A stretch of 64,000 nt of DNA from Lacticaseibacillus paracasei subsp. paracasei (GCF_000829035.1 NZ_AP012541.1:372001-436000); one strand, 5' to 3'; counted from the stretch's first letter, positions 1 through 8,971 are shown. A program made the numbers and translations. Notes: generated from the sequence alone by a model not told the origin.

Positions 1-522
1 ACGATGGTGGGTGACACTGACGATCATGTAACGCAAAAACAAGCAGCCGAAGAAACGGCAATAACGCTACAAGTTGCCGAGCAAGTGCTTGAAAAACCAC
101 TGTTTCCAGTTGAAAACATTGTTTTAGGGGCAAGTTTCCAAGATAAGAATGCGGCCATTTCAGCGTGTGCTGATATCCTGATCGAAGGTGGCTATGTGAA
201 GCCGTTTTACAAGCAGGAGATGTTTGCTCGTGAGGAAGATTTATCAGTTTATCTTGGCGATGGAGTTGCTATGCCACATGGGTTAACCCAGTCGGATTCC
301 ATTTTGCATTCAGGAATCTGTTTTGTGCAGGTTCCAGATGGTGTTGACTTCGATGGCAACACGGCATACCTTCTAGTTGGCGTCGCCGGCAAGGGAGAGG
401 AACATGTTCAGCTCCTTGGTCAAATCGCGCAGGCATTGACGGAGGATAACAATATCCAAAAACTTCGAGAGGCCAAGGACAAGCAAACGGTCCTCAGCAT
501 TTTGAAACTTAGTGAGCACTAA
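1..522 (+). CDS. PTS mannitol-class EIIA domain (5' end cut by window)
   Basis: This is the cytoplasmic EIIA phosphocarrier of a mannitol-class PTS, which passes phosphate from HPr to EIIB. The EIIA domain starts near residue 20 of the visible part and has the family's active-site motif GVAMPHG, where His is the phosphorylated residue, followed by the conserved GVAGKGEEH stretch. The reading frame is open to base 1, so the ATG at 4 may be the start of a free-standing EIIA (172 aa, about 25 longer than usual) or a Met inside the linker of a longer EIICBA protein. It is followed after 28 bases by mtlD, the normal order of a mannitol operon. Confidence 0.85.
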   Translation, partial: TMVGDTDDHVTQKQAAEETAITLQVAEQVLEKPLFPVENIVLGASFQDKNAAISACADILIEGGYVKPFYKQEMFAREEDLSVYLGDGVAMPHGLTQSDSILHSGICFVQVPDGVDFDGNTAYLLVGVAGKGEEHVQLLGQIAQALTEDNNIQKLREAKDKQTVLSILKLSEH

Positions 523-550
523 CAAGTTATCTTTTGAGAGGATGGAGATT

Positions 551-1735
551 ATGGCAACCGCAGTCCATTTTGGCGCAGGAAAAATAGGGTTAGGGTTCAT
601 TGGAGATTTGCTTCATCAAAGCGGCTATCACATTGTCTTTGCAGATGTTGTTGAGAAGACAGTGGCACAGTTGAGGAAAGAGAAACAGTATCGACTTTTT
701 CTAATTGATCACGATTATCAAGAACGGATAATCGACAATGTGGATGCTGTTTCTTCCATTCAAGATCCTACTGGTGTCGTTGAGGCGATAACACATGCTG
801 ACATAGTGACCACATCCGTCATGGCAAGTAACTTACCAAAAGTTGCGCCACTTATCGCGAAGGGTTTGAAGGCGCGGTTAGAAAAACATCTGCCTAAAAT
901 GACGGTTATGGCTTGTGAGAATGCCATTATGGGCACAGATATTCTAAAAAAGGCGATGCTTGATTCAGGCGAGATGACCAGTGAGCAGCTTGAACAAGCA
1001 GCGGTTTATCCAAATACGGCTGTTGATCGCGTTGTATTTGATGGTCATCATCAGGGGCAAGATGGTATTGAAGTGGGTGACGCGTATGAACTGGCGATCG
1101 AAAGAGAAAAGCTGTTAGATCCTAATAGCGAACCAATTAAAGGCGCAGAATACGTTGATAATTTGGGAATGTACCTGCAACGTAAGATTTATATCATTAA
1201 CTGTGGTCATGCGATCAGTGCTTATCTGGGTCAAGTTCACGGCTATCACACGGTTCAAGAAGTCTTACACAACGAGAGACTATTGCACCAAGTGAAGGCG
1301 GCTATGGCAGAATCGGCAGCAGCCCTTGAGGCGAAGTATCATTTTTCGAAACAGTCACTGCAAGATTATATTGAGACGATGTTCGTTAAGCGGATGACGA
1401 CACCTGGCTTATCTGATCCGGTGACGCGTGTTGGCCGAGAACCGATCCGCAAGCTTTCTCCCAATGACCGGATCATTGGTCCTGCGAATGAATGCGAGTC
1501 TTTTGGCTTAGATAATCAATATTTATTACGCGGTGCTGCGTGTGCCTTGCTTTTCCATAATCCTGATGATAAGCAAGCGGTCAAAATGCAGCAGTTTATC
1601 CAAACGCATGGAATTGAAAAGGCCATTGCTCAATATACGAAGATTCAACCGAATAGTGCAATGTTTGAGAAGTTGCTGAAGGCGTATTGGGAAGCGAAGG
1701 CGAAGTTGCCTGCCAATGTTGGCAATGCCAAATAG
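551..1735 (+). CDS. mtlD: Mannitol-1-phosphate 5-dehydrogenase
   Basis: This enzyme oxidises mannitol 1-phosphate, delivered by the PTS, to fructose 6-phosphate with NAD+. The N terminus has the Rossmann motif FGAGKIGLGF at residues 7-16, and the family signatures VDRVVFD and NCGHAISAYLG are present. The protein is 394 aa, normal for the family. I place the start at ATG 551 because a purine-rich ribosome site lies at 535-548 and the Rossmann fold begins right after it; an in-frame ATG at 512 would overlap the EIIA gene. It sits directly downstream of EIIA and upstream of a strong terminator, so it is probably the last gene of the mannitol operon. Confidence 0.95.
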   Translation: MATAVHFGAGKIGLGFIGDLLHQSGYHIVFADVVEKTVAQLRKEKQYRLFLIDHDYQERIIDNVDAVSSIQDPTGVVEAITHADIVTTSVMASNLPKVAPLIAKGLKARLEKHLPKMTVMACENAIMGTDILKKAMLDSGEMTSEQLEQAAVYPNTAVDRVVFDGHHQGQDGIEVGDAYELAIEREKLLDPNSEPIKGAEYVDNLGMYLQRKIYIINCGHAISAYLGQVHGYHTVQEVLHNERLLHQVKAAMAESAAALEAKYHFSKQSLQDYIETMFVKRMTTPGLSDPVTRVGREPIRKLSPNDRIIGPANECESFGLDNQYLLRGAACALLFHNPDDKQAVKMQQFIQTHGIEKAIAQYTKIQPNSAMFEKLLKAYWEAKAKLPANVGNAK

Positions 1736-1776
1736 GATTTCTTTGATTCACAACTTGTTAATGAAGACCGACAACT

Positions 1777-1820
1777 TAAAAATGCCTGCAATAGAGGATT
1801 CTCTGTTGGAGGCATTTTTA
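1777..1820 (+). terminator. Terminator after mtlD
   Basis: The 11-base arm TAAAAATGCCT (1777-1787) pairs with AGGCATTTTTA (1810-1820). The right arm itself supplies the T run. It ends the mannitol operon. Confidence 0.8.
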
Positions 1821-1970
1821 TATGGTGTCTGGATTTGATCCCAAGATATTAGGATTGAATTTCGAACATATACTTAATACTGTTTGTAAAGACTAAGGAT
1901 ATGCACAGCAACAATACATCAAACAACAACGAATTAGCCGAAAACTTTTTTGTGAAACTTGAAACTTTAT

Positions 1971-3020
1971 TTATGCTGACCCAGTTCCCTGAACTGCAGC
2001 AATTGTCTCAGCATTAATAAACCCGAGATCCGGTTCCGGCACCTGATCAAAAACAGCATGTGCAAACGCTGCTAGTTTCTCGCTGTAAGGCAGTGAAACA
2101 TCGAGGACTTCACCTAACTTAACCAGTGGATCGATGCCAAATGGTAAATCCTCGACGATGAACCGTGATTGCAAGCTGTCTGGAGCGGGCAGGTCGCGGT
2201 AGGTAGGTAGTCCATGAAACACCTCTCGTAGCGTGTCAAAGTCTGTTCCCCATTGTGTGGCAAGTTGATGCACAATGCTGCTGTATGGTATGTGCAAGGC
2301 ACTTGCTAGGTGTTTGCGTTCGTCGTCAATGTGCATGATGTAAGCTCTTGCGGCGGAACTTAAACCGTCTGTGAGGATGTGAAAAGACGCGGCGTGTTCG
2401 ATGCGAGAAAGATTGAAGAGGGAGACGGGTACGTGAATGATTGGGTTAAGCGCACTTAGACTTGCCTGCAGAATGTTAGGCGACTCGATCACTTGCGCAT
2501 ATAACTGCTTGAGCAAATTAATGCCTTTGATGCTGGCTTCTTTGGCGCCATAAGTCGAAACCGTTACTTTAGCCTTGATTTCGCTGATGTGCAATGAATG
2601 GTCCTGCCATTGAGCAACGTAAGGCATGCCTGATGTTTCCAAAATACTGCCCCTTTTTTCGGCGAGCCATGCTGGTTTGAAGGCCGCAACAGCTTGAAGC
2701 AGACCCCAATTACCATTGAGAAAAATAATGGCTTGACCTCGATGAATGAGCGGTCGCAAGGCATCAATAACGGTGGTGTGTACGTTGGCCCAAGTGGCAA
2801 CGATGATGACGTCGGCTGATTGAATGCTGGCGGCTAGGTCAGAGCTGACGTTTAAAGGCTGGGTAGTTGTGAAGCGGCCTGTGATGGCGAAGGGGTTTTC
2901 AGTTAGCTTGGCGGCTTTGGCAGGATCGCGTGAGTAAACCGTTGTCGTGATATGATGGCGAGCAAGATCTGCTGCACAAGCAAAACCGGTATTGCCGGCA
3001 CCAATAATCGTTGCTTTCAT
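1971..3020 (-). CDS. Opine (octopine/nopaline) dehydrogenase-like NAD(P)-dependent oxidoreductase
   Basis: This 349-aa protein has an N-terminal Rossmann motif (GAGNTG, residues 7-12) and the layout of the octopine/nopaline dehydrogenase family: a nucleotide-binding half, then a helical half with the NPIIHVP segment and a conserved His region near residues 195-215. Known members reductively join an amino acid to a 2-oxo acid, or do the reverse. The true substrate cannot be read from the sequence. Its ATG overlaps the TGA of the upstream ABC ATPase gene by four bases (ATGA), so the two are translationally coupled and it is the last gene of the T-box-controlled transporter operon. That suggests it acts on the imported amino acid or amino acid derivative. 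Confidence 0.75.
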   Translation of the reverse strand: MKATIIGAGNTGFACAADLARHHITTTVYSRDPAKAAKLTENPFAITGRFTTTQPLNVSSDLAASIQSADVIIVATWANVHTTVIDALRPLIHRGQAIIFLNGNWGLLQAVAAFKPAWLAEKRGSILETSGMPYVAQWQDHSLHISEIKAKVTVSTYGAKEASIKGINLLKQLYAQVIESPNILQASLSALNPIIHVPVSLFNLSRIEHAASFHILTDGLSSAARAYIMHIDDERKHLASALHIPYSSIVHQLATQWGTDFDTLREVFHGLPTYRDLPAPDSLQSRFIVEDLPFGIDPLVKLGEVLDVSLPYSEKLAAFAHAVFDQVPEPDLGFINAETIAAVQGTGSA

Positions 3021-3766
3021 GCCTCCGCCTCCTTTGCAGCATTCAGGAACGCAACTGTTTCCGGTTGGGCTGGGTGTGTAAAGAATTGGTCGGCAGGCGC
3101 GACTTCGACCAGATGGCCTTCATTTAGAAAAGCGCATTGCGTTGCGATCCGTTGGGCAAAATCCAGTTGATGCGTTACAACAATCATCGTCTGGCCTTTT
3201 TCGCGCAACGAAAGAATGTCACGACTGATCGTACCGACCAAGGCCGGATCTAGTGAACTAGTGGGTTCATCGAAAAGAATGATTGATGGTCGTAAGGCCT
3301 CTGCTCGGGCAATGCCAATGCGTTGCTGTTGACCACCAGATAATTCTGCAGGATATAAGTTTGCTTTGTCAGTTAGTTCTAATTGCTCAAGCAAGGTTTG
3401 AGCGGTCTTTTGCGCTTCGGCTTTTGTTTGATGCTGGCCGTAGATTAAAGGCTCGGTGATATTTTCCAAAGCGGTTTTGTTGTTGAATAAGGCGTAGTTT
3501 TGAAAAACCATAGCGAGTTGATCACGGATTGTCCGGATATCGCCTGCTGTGAGCCGACTGTAATCGTAAGTGTTGCCTCCCAGTGTGAGATTGCCGCTGG
3601 TCGGCCGTTCTAGCAGGTTCAGGCATCGTAGAAGGGTTGTTTTGCCCGCGCCACTTTTGCCTATAATGACTAAGGTTTCACCGGCATTAACGGTCAGATT
3701 AAGGTTGGCGAGAATTGTCTTCCCTTTGAATGTTTTGGTGAGATTTTTAACTTCTAACAAGCCCAT
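3017..3766 (-). CDS. Polar amino acid ABC transporter, ATP-binding subunit
   Basis: This 249-aa protein is the ATPase of a PAAT/HAAT-type amino acid importer. It has Walker A GKSGAGKT (residues 36-43), the signature LSGGQQQR, Walker B IILFDEPTSSLDP and a switch His in VVTHQLDFA. I choose ATG 3766 because AGGTGAT lies at the right distance upstream. An in-frame GTG at 3775 would begin immediately before the stop of the preceding gene and lacks a spaced ribosome site. The gene lies between the substrate-binding lipoprotein gene and the opine-dehydrogenase-like gene in a five-gene minus-strand operon. Confidence 0.92.
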   Translation of the reverse strand: MGLLEVKNLTKTFKGKTILANLNLTVNAGETLVIIGKSGAGKTTLLRCLNLLERPTSGNLTLGGNTYDYSRLTAGDIRTIRDQLAMVFQNYALFNNKTALENITEPLIYGQHQTKAEAQKTAQTLLEQLELTDKANLYPAELSGGQQQRIGIARAEALRPSIILFDEPTSSLDPALVGTISRDILSLREKGQTMIVVTHQLDFAQRIATQCAFLNEGHLVEVAPADQFFTHPAQPETVAFLNAAKEAEA

Positions 3767-3775
3767 CAAAATCAC

Positions 3776-4654
3776 CTACTTTTCTTGAGCGTAAGACTTG
3801 GTCACGTCAGTCACACGATCATTTTTTGCAGTAAAGGGATCACTACCAAGCCACTTTTGGGACAATTTGGCCAAGGTGCCATTTTTCCGCAGTTTGAGGA
3901 GTTCTTTGTCAATATCCTTACGTAGTTGTGTGCTGGTTGAACTCTTGTGATAGTAATAGACCACTGGGAAGACTGCGATTGACTTAGAAAGCTTGAGTGG
4001 TTCGTTGAGCTTCTTCTGTGCAGTATCAAAATTTGTCCGTGGGTAAAGAATGGCATCATATTGTTTGTTCACAATATCTTTGAACTGGTTAGCTGTATCA
4101 ACGAAACCGGATGATTTGAGTGTTACTTTCTGTTCGGGATGCTGCTTATTCCAGTTTTCAACGATACCATACCGCGGATCAGCCACATCAATCGGTTCCA
4201 ACTTACCATTTGTTTTCGCCAGCGATGCAAGGTCAGTGATTTTGTTATCATCTTTTCGTACAACCAAGCGCAAGTCACTCAGTAGGGTAGGGTTGCGTGA
4301 GTAGTCGTAGGTTTTAGCACGTTCAGTCGAGTAGTAGTAATTGCCCACTGCCAGATCGTATTTACCAGATTGTAAGCCCACAAAGACGGAGTTTGCTTCA
4401 GTGACTTGATACTGGAACTTATATTTGTTTTTGAGGTCTTTTTGAATAGCGGCAAGAATATCGCCATTATAGCCTGACATTTTATCTTTACTCTTATAAA
4501 TTTGGTAGGGTTGAGATGCTGACGGGCCAACGATTTGAACTGTCTTAACTTTTGAACTGCTGGTCGAACTGGCGGTGCCGGATTTGCCACAGGAGGCGAG
4601 AAACAATGCGAGAACGGCGGTGCCAGCAATGAGTGCAAGACGAGATTTTTTCAT
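3776..4654 (-). CDS. Amino acid ABC transporter substrate-binding lipoprotein
   Basis: This 292-aa protein captures the substrate outside the membrane for the importer encoded around it. It has a lipoprotein signal peptide with lipobox LASC and lipid-anchored Cys at residue 22, then a serine-rich linker and a type II periplasmic-binding fold (SBP_bac_3 family) with QPYQIY and GYNGDILAAIQKDL segments. The start at 4654 follows AAAAGGAGTTC; a longer in-frame start at 4750 would overlap the permease gene and precede the signal peptide. The family includes cystine, glutamine, arginine and methionine binders; the T-box upstream points to methionine or a sulfur amino acid, as an inference. Confidence 0.92.
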   Translation of the reverse strand: MKKSRLALIAGTAVLALFLASCGKSGTASSTSSSKVKTVQIVGPSASQPYQIYKSKDKMSGYNGDILAAIQKDLKNKYKFQYQVTEANSVFVGLQSGKYDLAVGNYYYSTERAKTYDYSRNPTLLSDLRLVVRKDDNKITDLASLAKTNGKLEPIDVADPRYGIVENWNKQHPEQKVTLKSSGFVDTANQFKDIVNKQYDAILYPRTNFDTAQKKLNEPLKLSKSIAVFPVVYYYHKSSTSTQLRKDIDKELLKLRKNGTLAKLSQKWLGSDPFTAKNDRVTDVTKSYAQEK

Positions 4655-4668
4655 GATAAGAACTCCTT

Positions 4669-5337
4669 TTAGTGTAAGTATGTGACTTGACGCTTGATGA
4701 GATGAAAGATAGCGCTGACGAGCCAATAAAGAACTAGGTAAATTGTCCAAGCTGCTAGGTAGGCTGGAATGAATTGGTACGTTTTGGAGCCAACAAGGAT
4801 GCTAGTGCCAGTGATCTCCAGCAGGCCGATGTTGTAAATAATGGCCGTACCTTTGACAATGTCCATGACACTATTGAAAACATTTGGCAGGGCAAGCGCG
4901 GCCGCTTGTGGTAGGACAATGCGTTTCATCGCCGTGCGCTTACTCAGTCCTGAGGCGAGTGCTGCTTCCAGTTGCGCCGGGTCGAGTGCTTGATAGGCCG
5001 CGCGGAAAGTTTCACCAAAGTAGGCGCTGGAGAATAGTGCGAGAGCAGCGACAGCAACCACAGTGGCGGGAATATGCAGTCCCTTACCGCCATTTAGCAC
5101 AGTCGTGAGGTTCGGCAACGCAAAGTACAGAATATAAAGGACAACGATCATCGGCACACTGCGAGCAAACGAGAGATAGATGCCGACTAATTGATTGAGG
5201 ATTGGCGGACGTTTGACACGGATCCAAGCGATGAGGCAACCAATCGGGATCCCAAAAAGAATTGCCAACAGTGCGATGTAAATGCTTGTCCAAACACTTG
5301 GGATGATTTGTTGCCAATCTTGCCAGAAAATCGTCAT
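4669..5337 (-). CDS. Amino acid ABC transporter permease (second)
   Basis: This 222-aa membrane protein has five or so hydrophobic segments and the EAA-loop region characteristic of the HisM/ArtM permease family (QLEAALASGLSKRTAMKRI). It starts at ATG 5337, which overlaps the TGA of the upstream permease by four bases (ATGA), with GGAGGTGC in front. It pairs with the other permease to form the membrane channel. The gap to the lipoprotein gene is only 14 bases. Confidence 0.9.
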   Translation of the reverse strand: MTIFWQDWQQIIPSVWTSIYIALLAILFGIPIGCLIAWIRVKRPPILNQLVGIYLSFARSVPMIVVLYILYFALPNLTTVLNGGKGLHIPATVVAVAALALFSSAYFGETFRAAYQALDPAQLEAALASGLSKRTAMKRIVLPQAAALALPNVFNSVMDIVKGTAIIYNIGLLEITGTSILVGSKTYQFIPAYLAAWTIYLVLYWLVSAIFHLIKRQVTYLH

Positions 5338-6020
5338 TTTGCACCTCCTGACCAAGACCGGCGGCGTTCAAGTTGGGTGAAAAATGCTTGGATAGCTGCA
5401 CATATTGCCCAGTAGATGAGTGACAAGACAATGAAAACGACCACTTGCTGTTTGCCAAATGATGCTTGGGCGATAATTTGGGCTTGCTCATATAGGTCGG
5501 TGATGCCGATGACATAGACGTAGGCTGAGTTTTTGACAATTGTGATAAGCGTATTCCCGATATTTGGCAGTGCGGCCGCAAAAACCTGCGGACCTAAAAT
5601 TCTGCGAATGGCTGCGATGCGACTGAAATGCAACGATGTACAGGCATCATATTGTGACTGTGGAATCGAGGCATAAGCACTACGCAGGTTTTCAGAGAAG
5701 TACGCACTGTTTTCCAATCCGATAGCAAGAATGGCGAAACTGGTTTTGGCCCACCACGAAATGTCAATGCCGACTAACTGGAATAGAAGAGGCATGCCGT
5801 AGAATACCAGCATTAATAGCAATAAAACTGGTGTTGCCCGCATGAGACTGACGAACCCGTTATAAAGCAATTCCAGAACGCGCGAATGGCTGAAATGGAC
5901 CAACGAGATTAATGAGCCGAATACAAGTACGAAAAGTGCTGATGCGCCAATGATCCAAAATGTGATGCCTAAGTATGGTGCTAAATGCTGCAAAACTTCG
6001 AACAATGTTGCAAACCCCAC
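5334..6020 (-). CDS. Amino acid ABC transporter permease (first)
   Basis: This 228-aa HisM-family permease has several membrane segments and an EAA-like loop (QSQYDACTSLHFSRIAAIRRI). It is the first gene after the T-box leader. No ATG is available near the start: I favour GTG 6020, preceded by AAAGGAG, over the TTG at 6050, which lies directly after the T tract of the leader terminator. Together with the second permease, ATPase and lipoprotein it forms a full importer. Confidence 0.85.
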   Translation of the reverse strand: MGFATLFEVLQHLAPYLGITFWIIGASALFVLVFGSLISLVHFSHSRVLELLYNGFVSLMRATPVLLLLMLVFYGMPLLFQLVGIDISWWAKTSFAILAIGLENSAYFSENLRSAYASIPQSQYDACTSLHFSRIAAIRRILGPQVFAAALPNIGNTLITIVKNSAYVYVIGITDLYEQAQIIAQASFGKQQVVVFIVLSLIYWAICAAIQAFFTQLERRRSWSGGAK

Positions 6021-6046
6021 CGCTACCAACTCCTTTGCCTGTTTAA

Positions 6047-6335
6047 TCAAAAAAAGATCTTCGCCCCTGTATGTTTAATACAGGGACGAAGACCTTCGTG
6101 GTACCACCCTAATTCTTGGCTGGGATTGCTCCCGCCAACTCAACAACACCGTCAAAACGATGTCTGGGACGGTATCGAGTCCTGACGCGGCGCCCGCTTT
6201 CACGGTTGCCGATGCTCAGAGCTCATCTTCAGTGCTTCACCGTTCCACCCTCACACCACCGGGTAGTCTCTTTAAACGGATTCACGCTTACTCTTCTCTT
6301 CAACGCATAAGTCAATATGATGTTTTGATTAGTTG
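6047..6335 (-). promoter_or_regulatory. T-box leader with probable methionine specifier
   Basis: The transcript contains the conserved T-box sequence AGGGTGGTACCACG (complement of 6097-6110), directly followed by a terminator hairpin: an 18-base arm (6079-6096) pairs with 6054-6071 and a T run follows. Upstream is a Stem I with the AGAGA loop and GGTGGTGTGA apical motif. The specifier region reads TGAAGATGAGCT. By alignment with the usual codon-A spacing before the closing TGAGC, the specifier is AUG (complement of 6224-6226), meaning uncharged tRNA-Met would allow read-through. Shifted readings (GAU, GAG) are less well placed but cannot be excluded. Confidence 0.9.
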
Positions 6336-6341
6336 ACAATG

Positions 6342-6370
6342 AGTATATGGTGTGTCGATTAGAAAGTCAA
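6342..6370 (-). promoter_or_regulatory. Sigma-A promoter of the T-box/ABC operon
   Basis: TTGACT (complement of 6365-6370) and TATACT (complement of 6342-6347) are separated by exactly 17 bases. Transcription would begin near 6335, at the 5' end of the T-box leader. Confidence 0.8.
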
Positions 6371-6687
6371 TGGATTAGTATGAGCAATATTTATTTTTGA
6401 TTGCGGAAGATCTTATTATCATTGAAAAAGTCGTCCTTTTTTGGCGGTTAATCCCACTCAGCATGCATCGTCTCAGTCATTCGCCAATAAACAATCAGAC
6501 TAATAAGCGCACATAGCGAAACATAAATGAAGAAGTAACTTTCGTGATGTGCTTGCTTGAACCATAGTGCGATGTACTCAGTTGTTCCGCCAAACAAGGC
6601 CACGGTCAGGCCGTACGGAAAACCAACACCGAGTGCACGAATTTCGGTTGGAAATAACTCCGCTTTCACAATCGCATTGATGCCTAG

Positions 6688-6693
6688 ATTGCA
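6688..6693. repeat. Target-site duplication of IS30 element, left copy
   Basis: ATTGCA flanks the element on this side and recurs at 7721-7726. Joining the two flanks restores the palindrome CCTAGATTGCAATCTAGG and the transporter reading frame. Confidence 0.65.
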
Positions 6694-7720
6694 TAATTAA
6701 AGTTACCACCCAGAAAATGTGAAAAAAGACCTGTCCGTTCTTGCTAAAATGGTGTTTGCATAACATACCATCTAGAGAGAAGGACAGGTCCCATGGCCAT
6801 TATAACCTTAATTGAACGATCTCAGATAGAACTGATGCAACACCACACGATTCAATACATCGCCGCGACCTTAGGCCGCTCTCGTATTTCTATTAGGCAT
6901 GAGCTTCACCGTTGCCCTGAAGGTGATTACTGCGCCATTATAGCTCAGGATCATGCCGATACTTGTCGGCATCGTTGTGGTCGGCACTCGATTTTAACGC
7001 CTAAGTTGAAGCGGATGGTAACTGAGAAGCTAAACCTAGGTTGGTCCCCTGAAATGGTCGGTTATGCCGTTCACTGTGCGCCACACACGATTTACCACTG
7101 GATTTATCAAAGACAAGTCGATTTTCAGCCAAGCCAACTCTTTGATCACGGTAAACGTCATAAAAGAAGACAAGACCTTCGGTCGCGCTATAACCAAGCA
7201 GTAGGCACCTCAATTGAGATTCGCAGTGAGTCAGCTAACCGGCGAACCGAAAAAGGACATTTAGAGATGGATACAGTTCGCGGTGGTCGCGGGTCAAAGG
7301 CTGCTGTTTTGACCATTGTCGATCGGGTGACACGTTTAATGGCGACAACTAAGCTTGAAAACTTATCACAAAATGCTGTTCTCAAGGGATTTGCAAGACT
7401 GATGGTGGACTTTCCGGGTCCGGTTCGATCAGTGACGGTTGATCACGGTAAAGAGTTTTCCTGCGATCAGGCGCTTACAAAGCGCTATCGGATACCGGTT
7501 TACTTTTGCCACGCCTATCACCCGAATGAACGGGGCACAAATGAACGGTTCAATCGAGAACTTCGCTACTATTTCCCGAAGGGAACACAGTTTGATCAGG
7601 TTTCAGAGACCGATATTCAACAAGCCACAGCGCTTATCAATAACAAACCTAGAAAATGTCTCCGTTGGCAAACCCCAGTTCAAGCAGTGAGCAAGCCTCT
7701 TTCTAGGTGGTAACTTTATT
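6694..7720 (+). mobile_element. IS30-family insertion sequence, about 1,027 bp
   Basis: The ends carry inverted repeats sharing the core AAAGTTACCACC (left 6699-6710; right, as complement, 7706-7717), extended by YAGAAA. The element encodes one full-length transposase on the plus strand. The exact outer boundary is uncertain by a few bases because the outermost three to five bases of the two ends do not match. It interrupts an MFS gene in the opposite orientation. Confidence 0.9.
6793..7713 (+). CDS. IS30-family transposase
   Basis: This 306-aa DDE transposase has an N-terminal helix-turn-helix (residues 18-40, HTIQYIAATLGRSRISIRHE), a second HTH-like region (LGWSPEMVGY), and an rve integrase core with catalytic residues in LEMDTV, TVDHGKEF and GTNERFNREL. 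The length and the C-terminal NNKPRKCLRWQTP motif match intact IS30 members. The start at 6793 follows AGAGAGAAGGACAGG. The frame is undamaged, so the element may still be able to move. Confidence 0.95.
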   Translation: MAIITLIERSQIELMQHHTIQYIAATLGRSRISIRHELHRCPEGDYCAIIAQDHADTCRHRCGRHSILTPKLKRMVTEKLNLGWSPEMVGYAVHCAPHTIYHWIYQRQVDFQPSQLFDHGKRHKRRQDLRSRYNQAVGTSIEIRSESANRRTEKGHLEMDTVRGGRGSKAAVLTIVDRVTRLMATTKLENLSQNAVLKGFARLMVDFPGPVRSVTVDHGKEFSCDQALTKRYRIPVYFCHAYHPNERGTNERFNRELRYYFPKGTQFDQVSETDIQQATALINNKPRKCLRWQTPVQAVSKPLSRW

Positions 7721-7726
7721 ATTGCA
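7721..7726. repeat. Target-site duplication of IS30 element, right copy
   Basis: Second copy of ATTGCA, directly outside the right end of the element; see 6688-6693. Confidence 0.65.
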
Positions 7727-8937
7727 ATCTAGGATGGAGGTATAGCCAGTGACAAGGATGAGACCGACTAACATTAGCAGGAATGCCATCAGTGGGGTTT
7801 TGGTGGTTTGCATCAGCCAAAATAGTGGGACCGTCAAGACCGTGCTGCTGATCCCGAAAAAGAAGAGCAAGGGGCGTCGGCCGATGTGATCGGATATGTA
7901 ACCCGCCAAAGGTTGAAGGCACATGAAGATGAAGAGGGCGGCGAAGTTGATTAACGCCACGGTTCCTTTGGGCAAGCCAACCGAATTGATCATGAATTTT
8001 TGCATGTAAGTTGTGTAAGTATAGAAGCAGATAGTGCCGCCGAGCGTCAGGCCAACCACGGTCAGGATTTGCTTGGGATACTTAAGTAAGGCGCGTATCG
8101 TGCCAGCTGATTGGCGTTGACTGGTGGACATGTGCTGAAACTGGTTTGACTCGTCCATCGATAGTCGCAGCCAGAGAACGAGTAGAGCACCGGCTGCACC
8201 GATGGCAAATGGGATGCGCCAACCTCAGGAGCTGAGTTCTGTTTCAGTCAAGTACATCTGCAGGATAATCTGAACCCCAAGTGCGATCAATTGGCCGCTG
8301 ACTAAGGTGACGTATTGAAAACTTGAATAAAAGCCGCGGCGTGAAGGCTCGGCCATTTCTGACAGGTAAGTAGCGCTTGTCCCGTATTCACCGCCAAGCG
8401 ACAGGCCTTGAAACAGCCGAATGACCACTAACAAAACAGGTGCCCAAATACCAACTGTCTGATAATTTGGCAATAAGGCAATTAACAGCGACCCGCTGGC
8501 CATGATTAGGATGGATAAGGTCAACCCGGCCCGGCGCCCGTGGCGATCAGCATACCGGCCCATCACAAGGCTACCAATCGGCCGCATCAGAAATCCAAGT
8601 GCGAATACTGCCGCAGCATCCAACAGTTCACTCGTTGGATCATGACTTGGAAAAAACGAGGGGCTGAAGTAGACAGCAAACGCGGCGTAAACGTACCAGT
8701 CGTACCACTCAATCATATTGCCGAGCGATCCTTTAAAAATATTGGATGCGATCTTGCGCGAAGGCTGCATGGTCAATCCCCCTATGATGTGAAGTTGCCG
8801 GACAAGCTATTTTTACTAATGGAAAAAATGTACGCTTTTTTCAAATGTTTATCTATCTCTTGTGTAACATTAATTAACAACTGTGAAATTTCGTGGTTTT
8901 CAGGCTGACTTGACGATCAATACGATACTGGTGGATG

Positions 8938-8971
8938 CGCGATAGGACGATTTTGGCCGATCGCGTTTTTT
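8938..8971 (+). terminator. Terminator-like hairpin upstream of the sigma-factor gene
   Basis: CGCGATAGG (8938-8946) pairs with CCGATCGCG (8957-8965) with one mismatch, followed by TTTTTT and, shortly after, a run of seven T. No plus-strand gene lies before it, so it may be an attenuator in the leader of the sigma-factor operon or the end of a small RNA. The remaining interval 8771-9171 shows nothing else that I can support. Confidence 0.5.

Larger units (their letters stand above)
6448..8770 (-). pseudogene. MFS transporter (MHS/ProP-KgtP type), disrupted by TGA codon and IS30 element
   Basis: Three pieces form one metabolite/H+ symporter of the MHS family. The first piece starts at ATG 8770 (GGGGG upstream) and runs to a TGA at 8225-8227 (codon 182). 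The same frame continues without a gap (GWRIPFAIGAAGAL), and family members usually have Trp here, so TGA probably replaced TGG. The second piece ends at the IS30 insertion at 7720. The third piece resumes beyond the element and carries the C-terminal signature VKAELFPTEIRALGVG, ending at 6448. Typical substrates of this family are proline/betaine, 2-oxoglutarate or citrate; which one cannot be told. The gene cannot make a functional protein. Confidence 0.9.
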
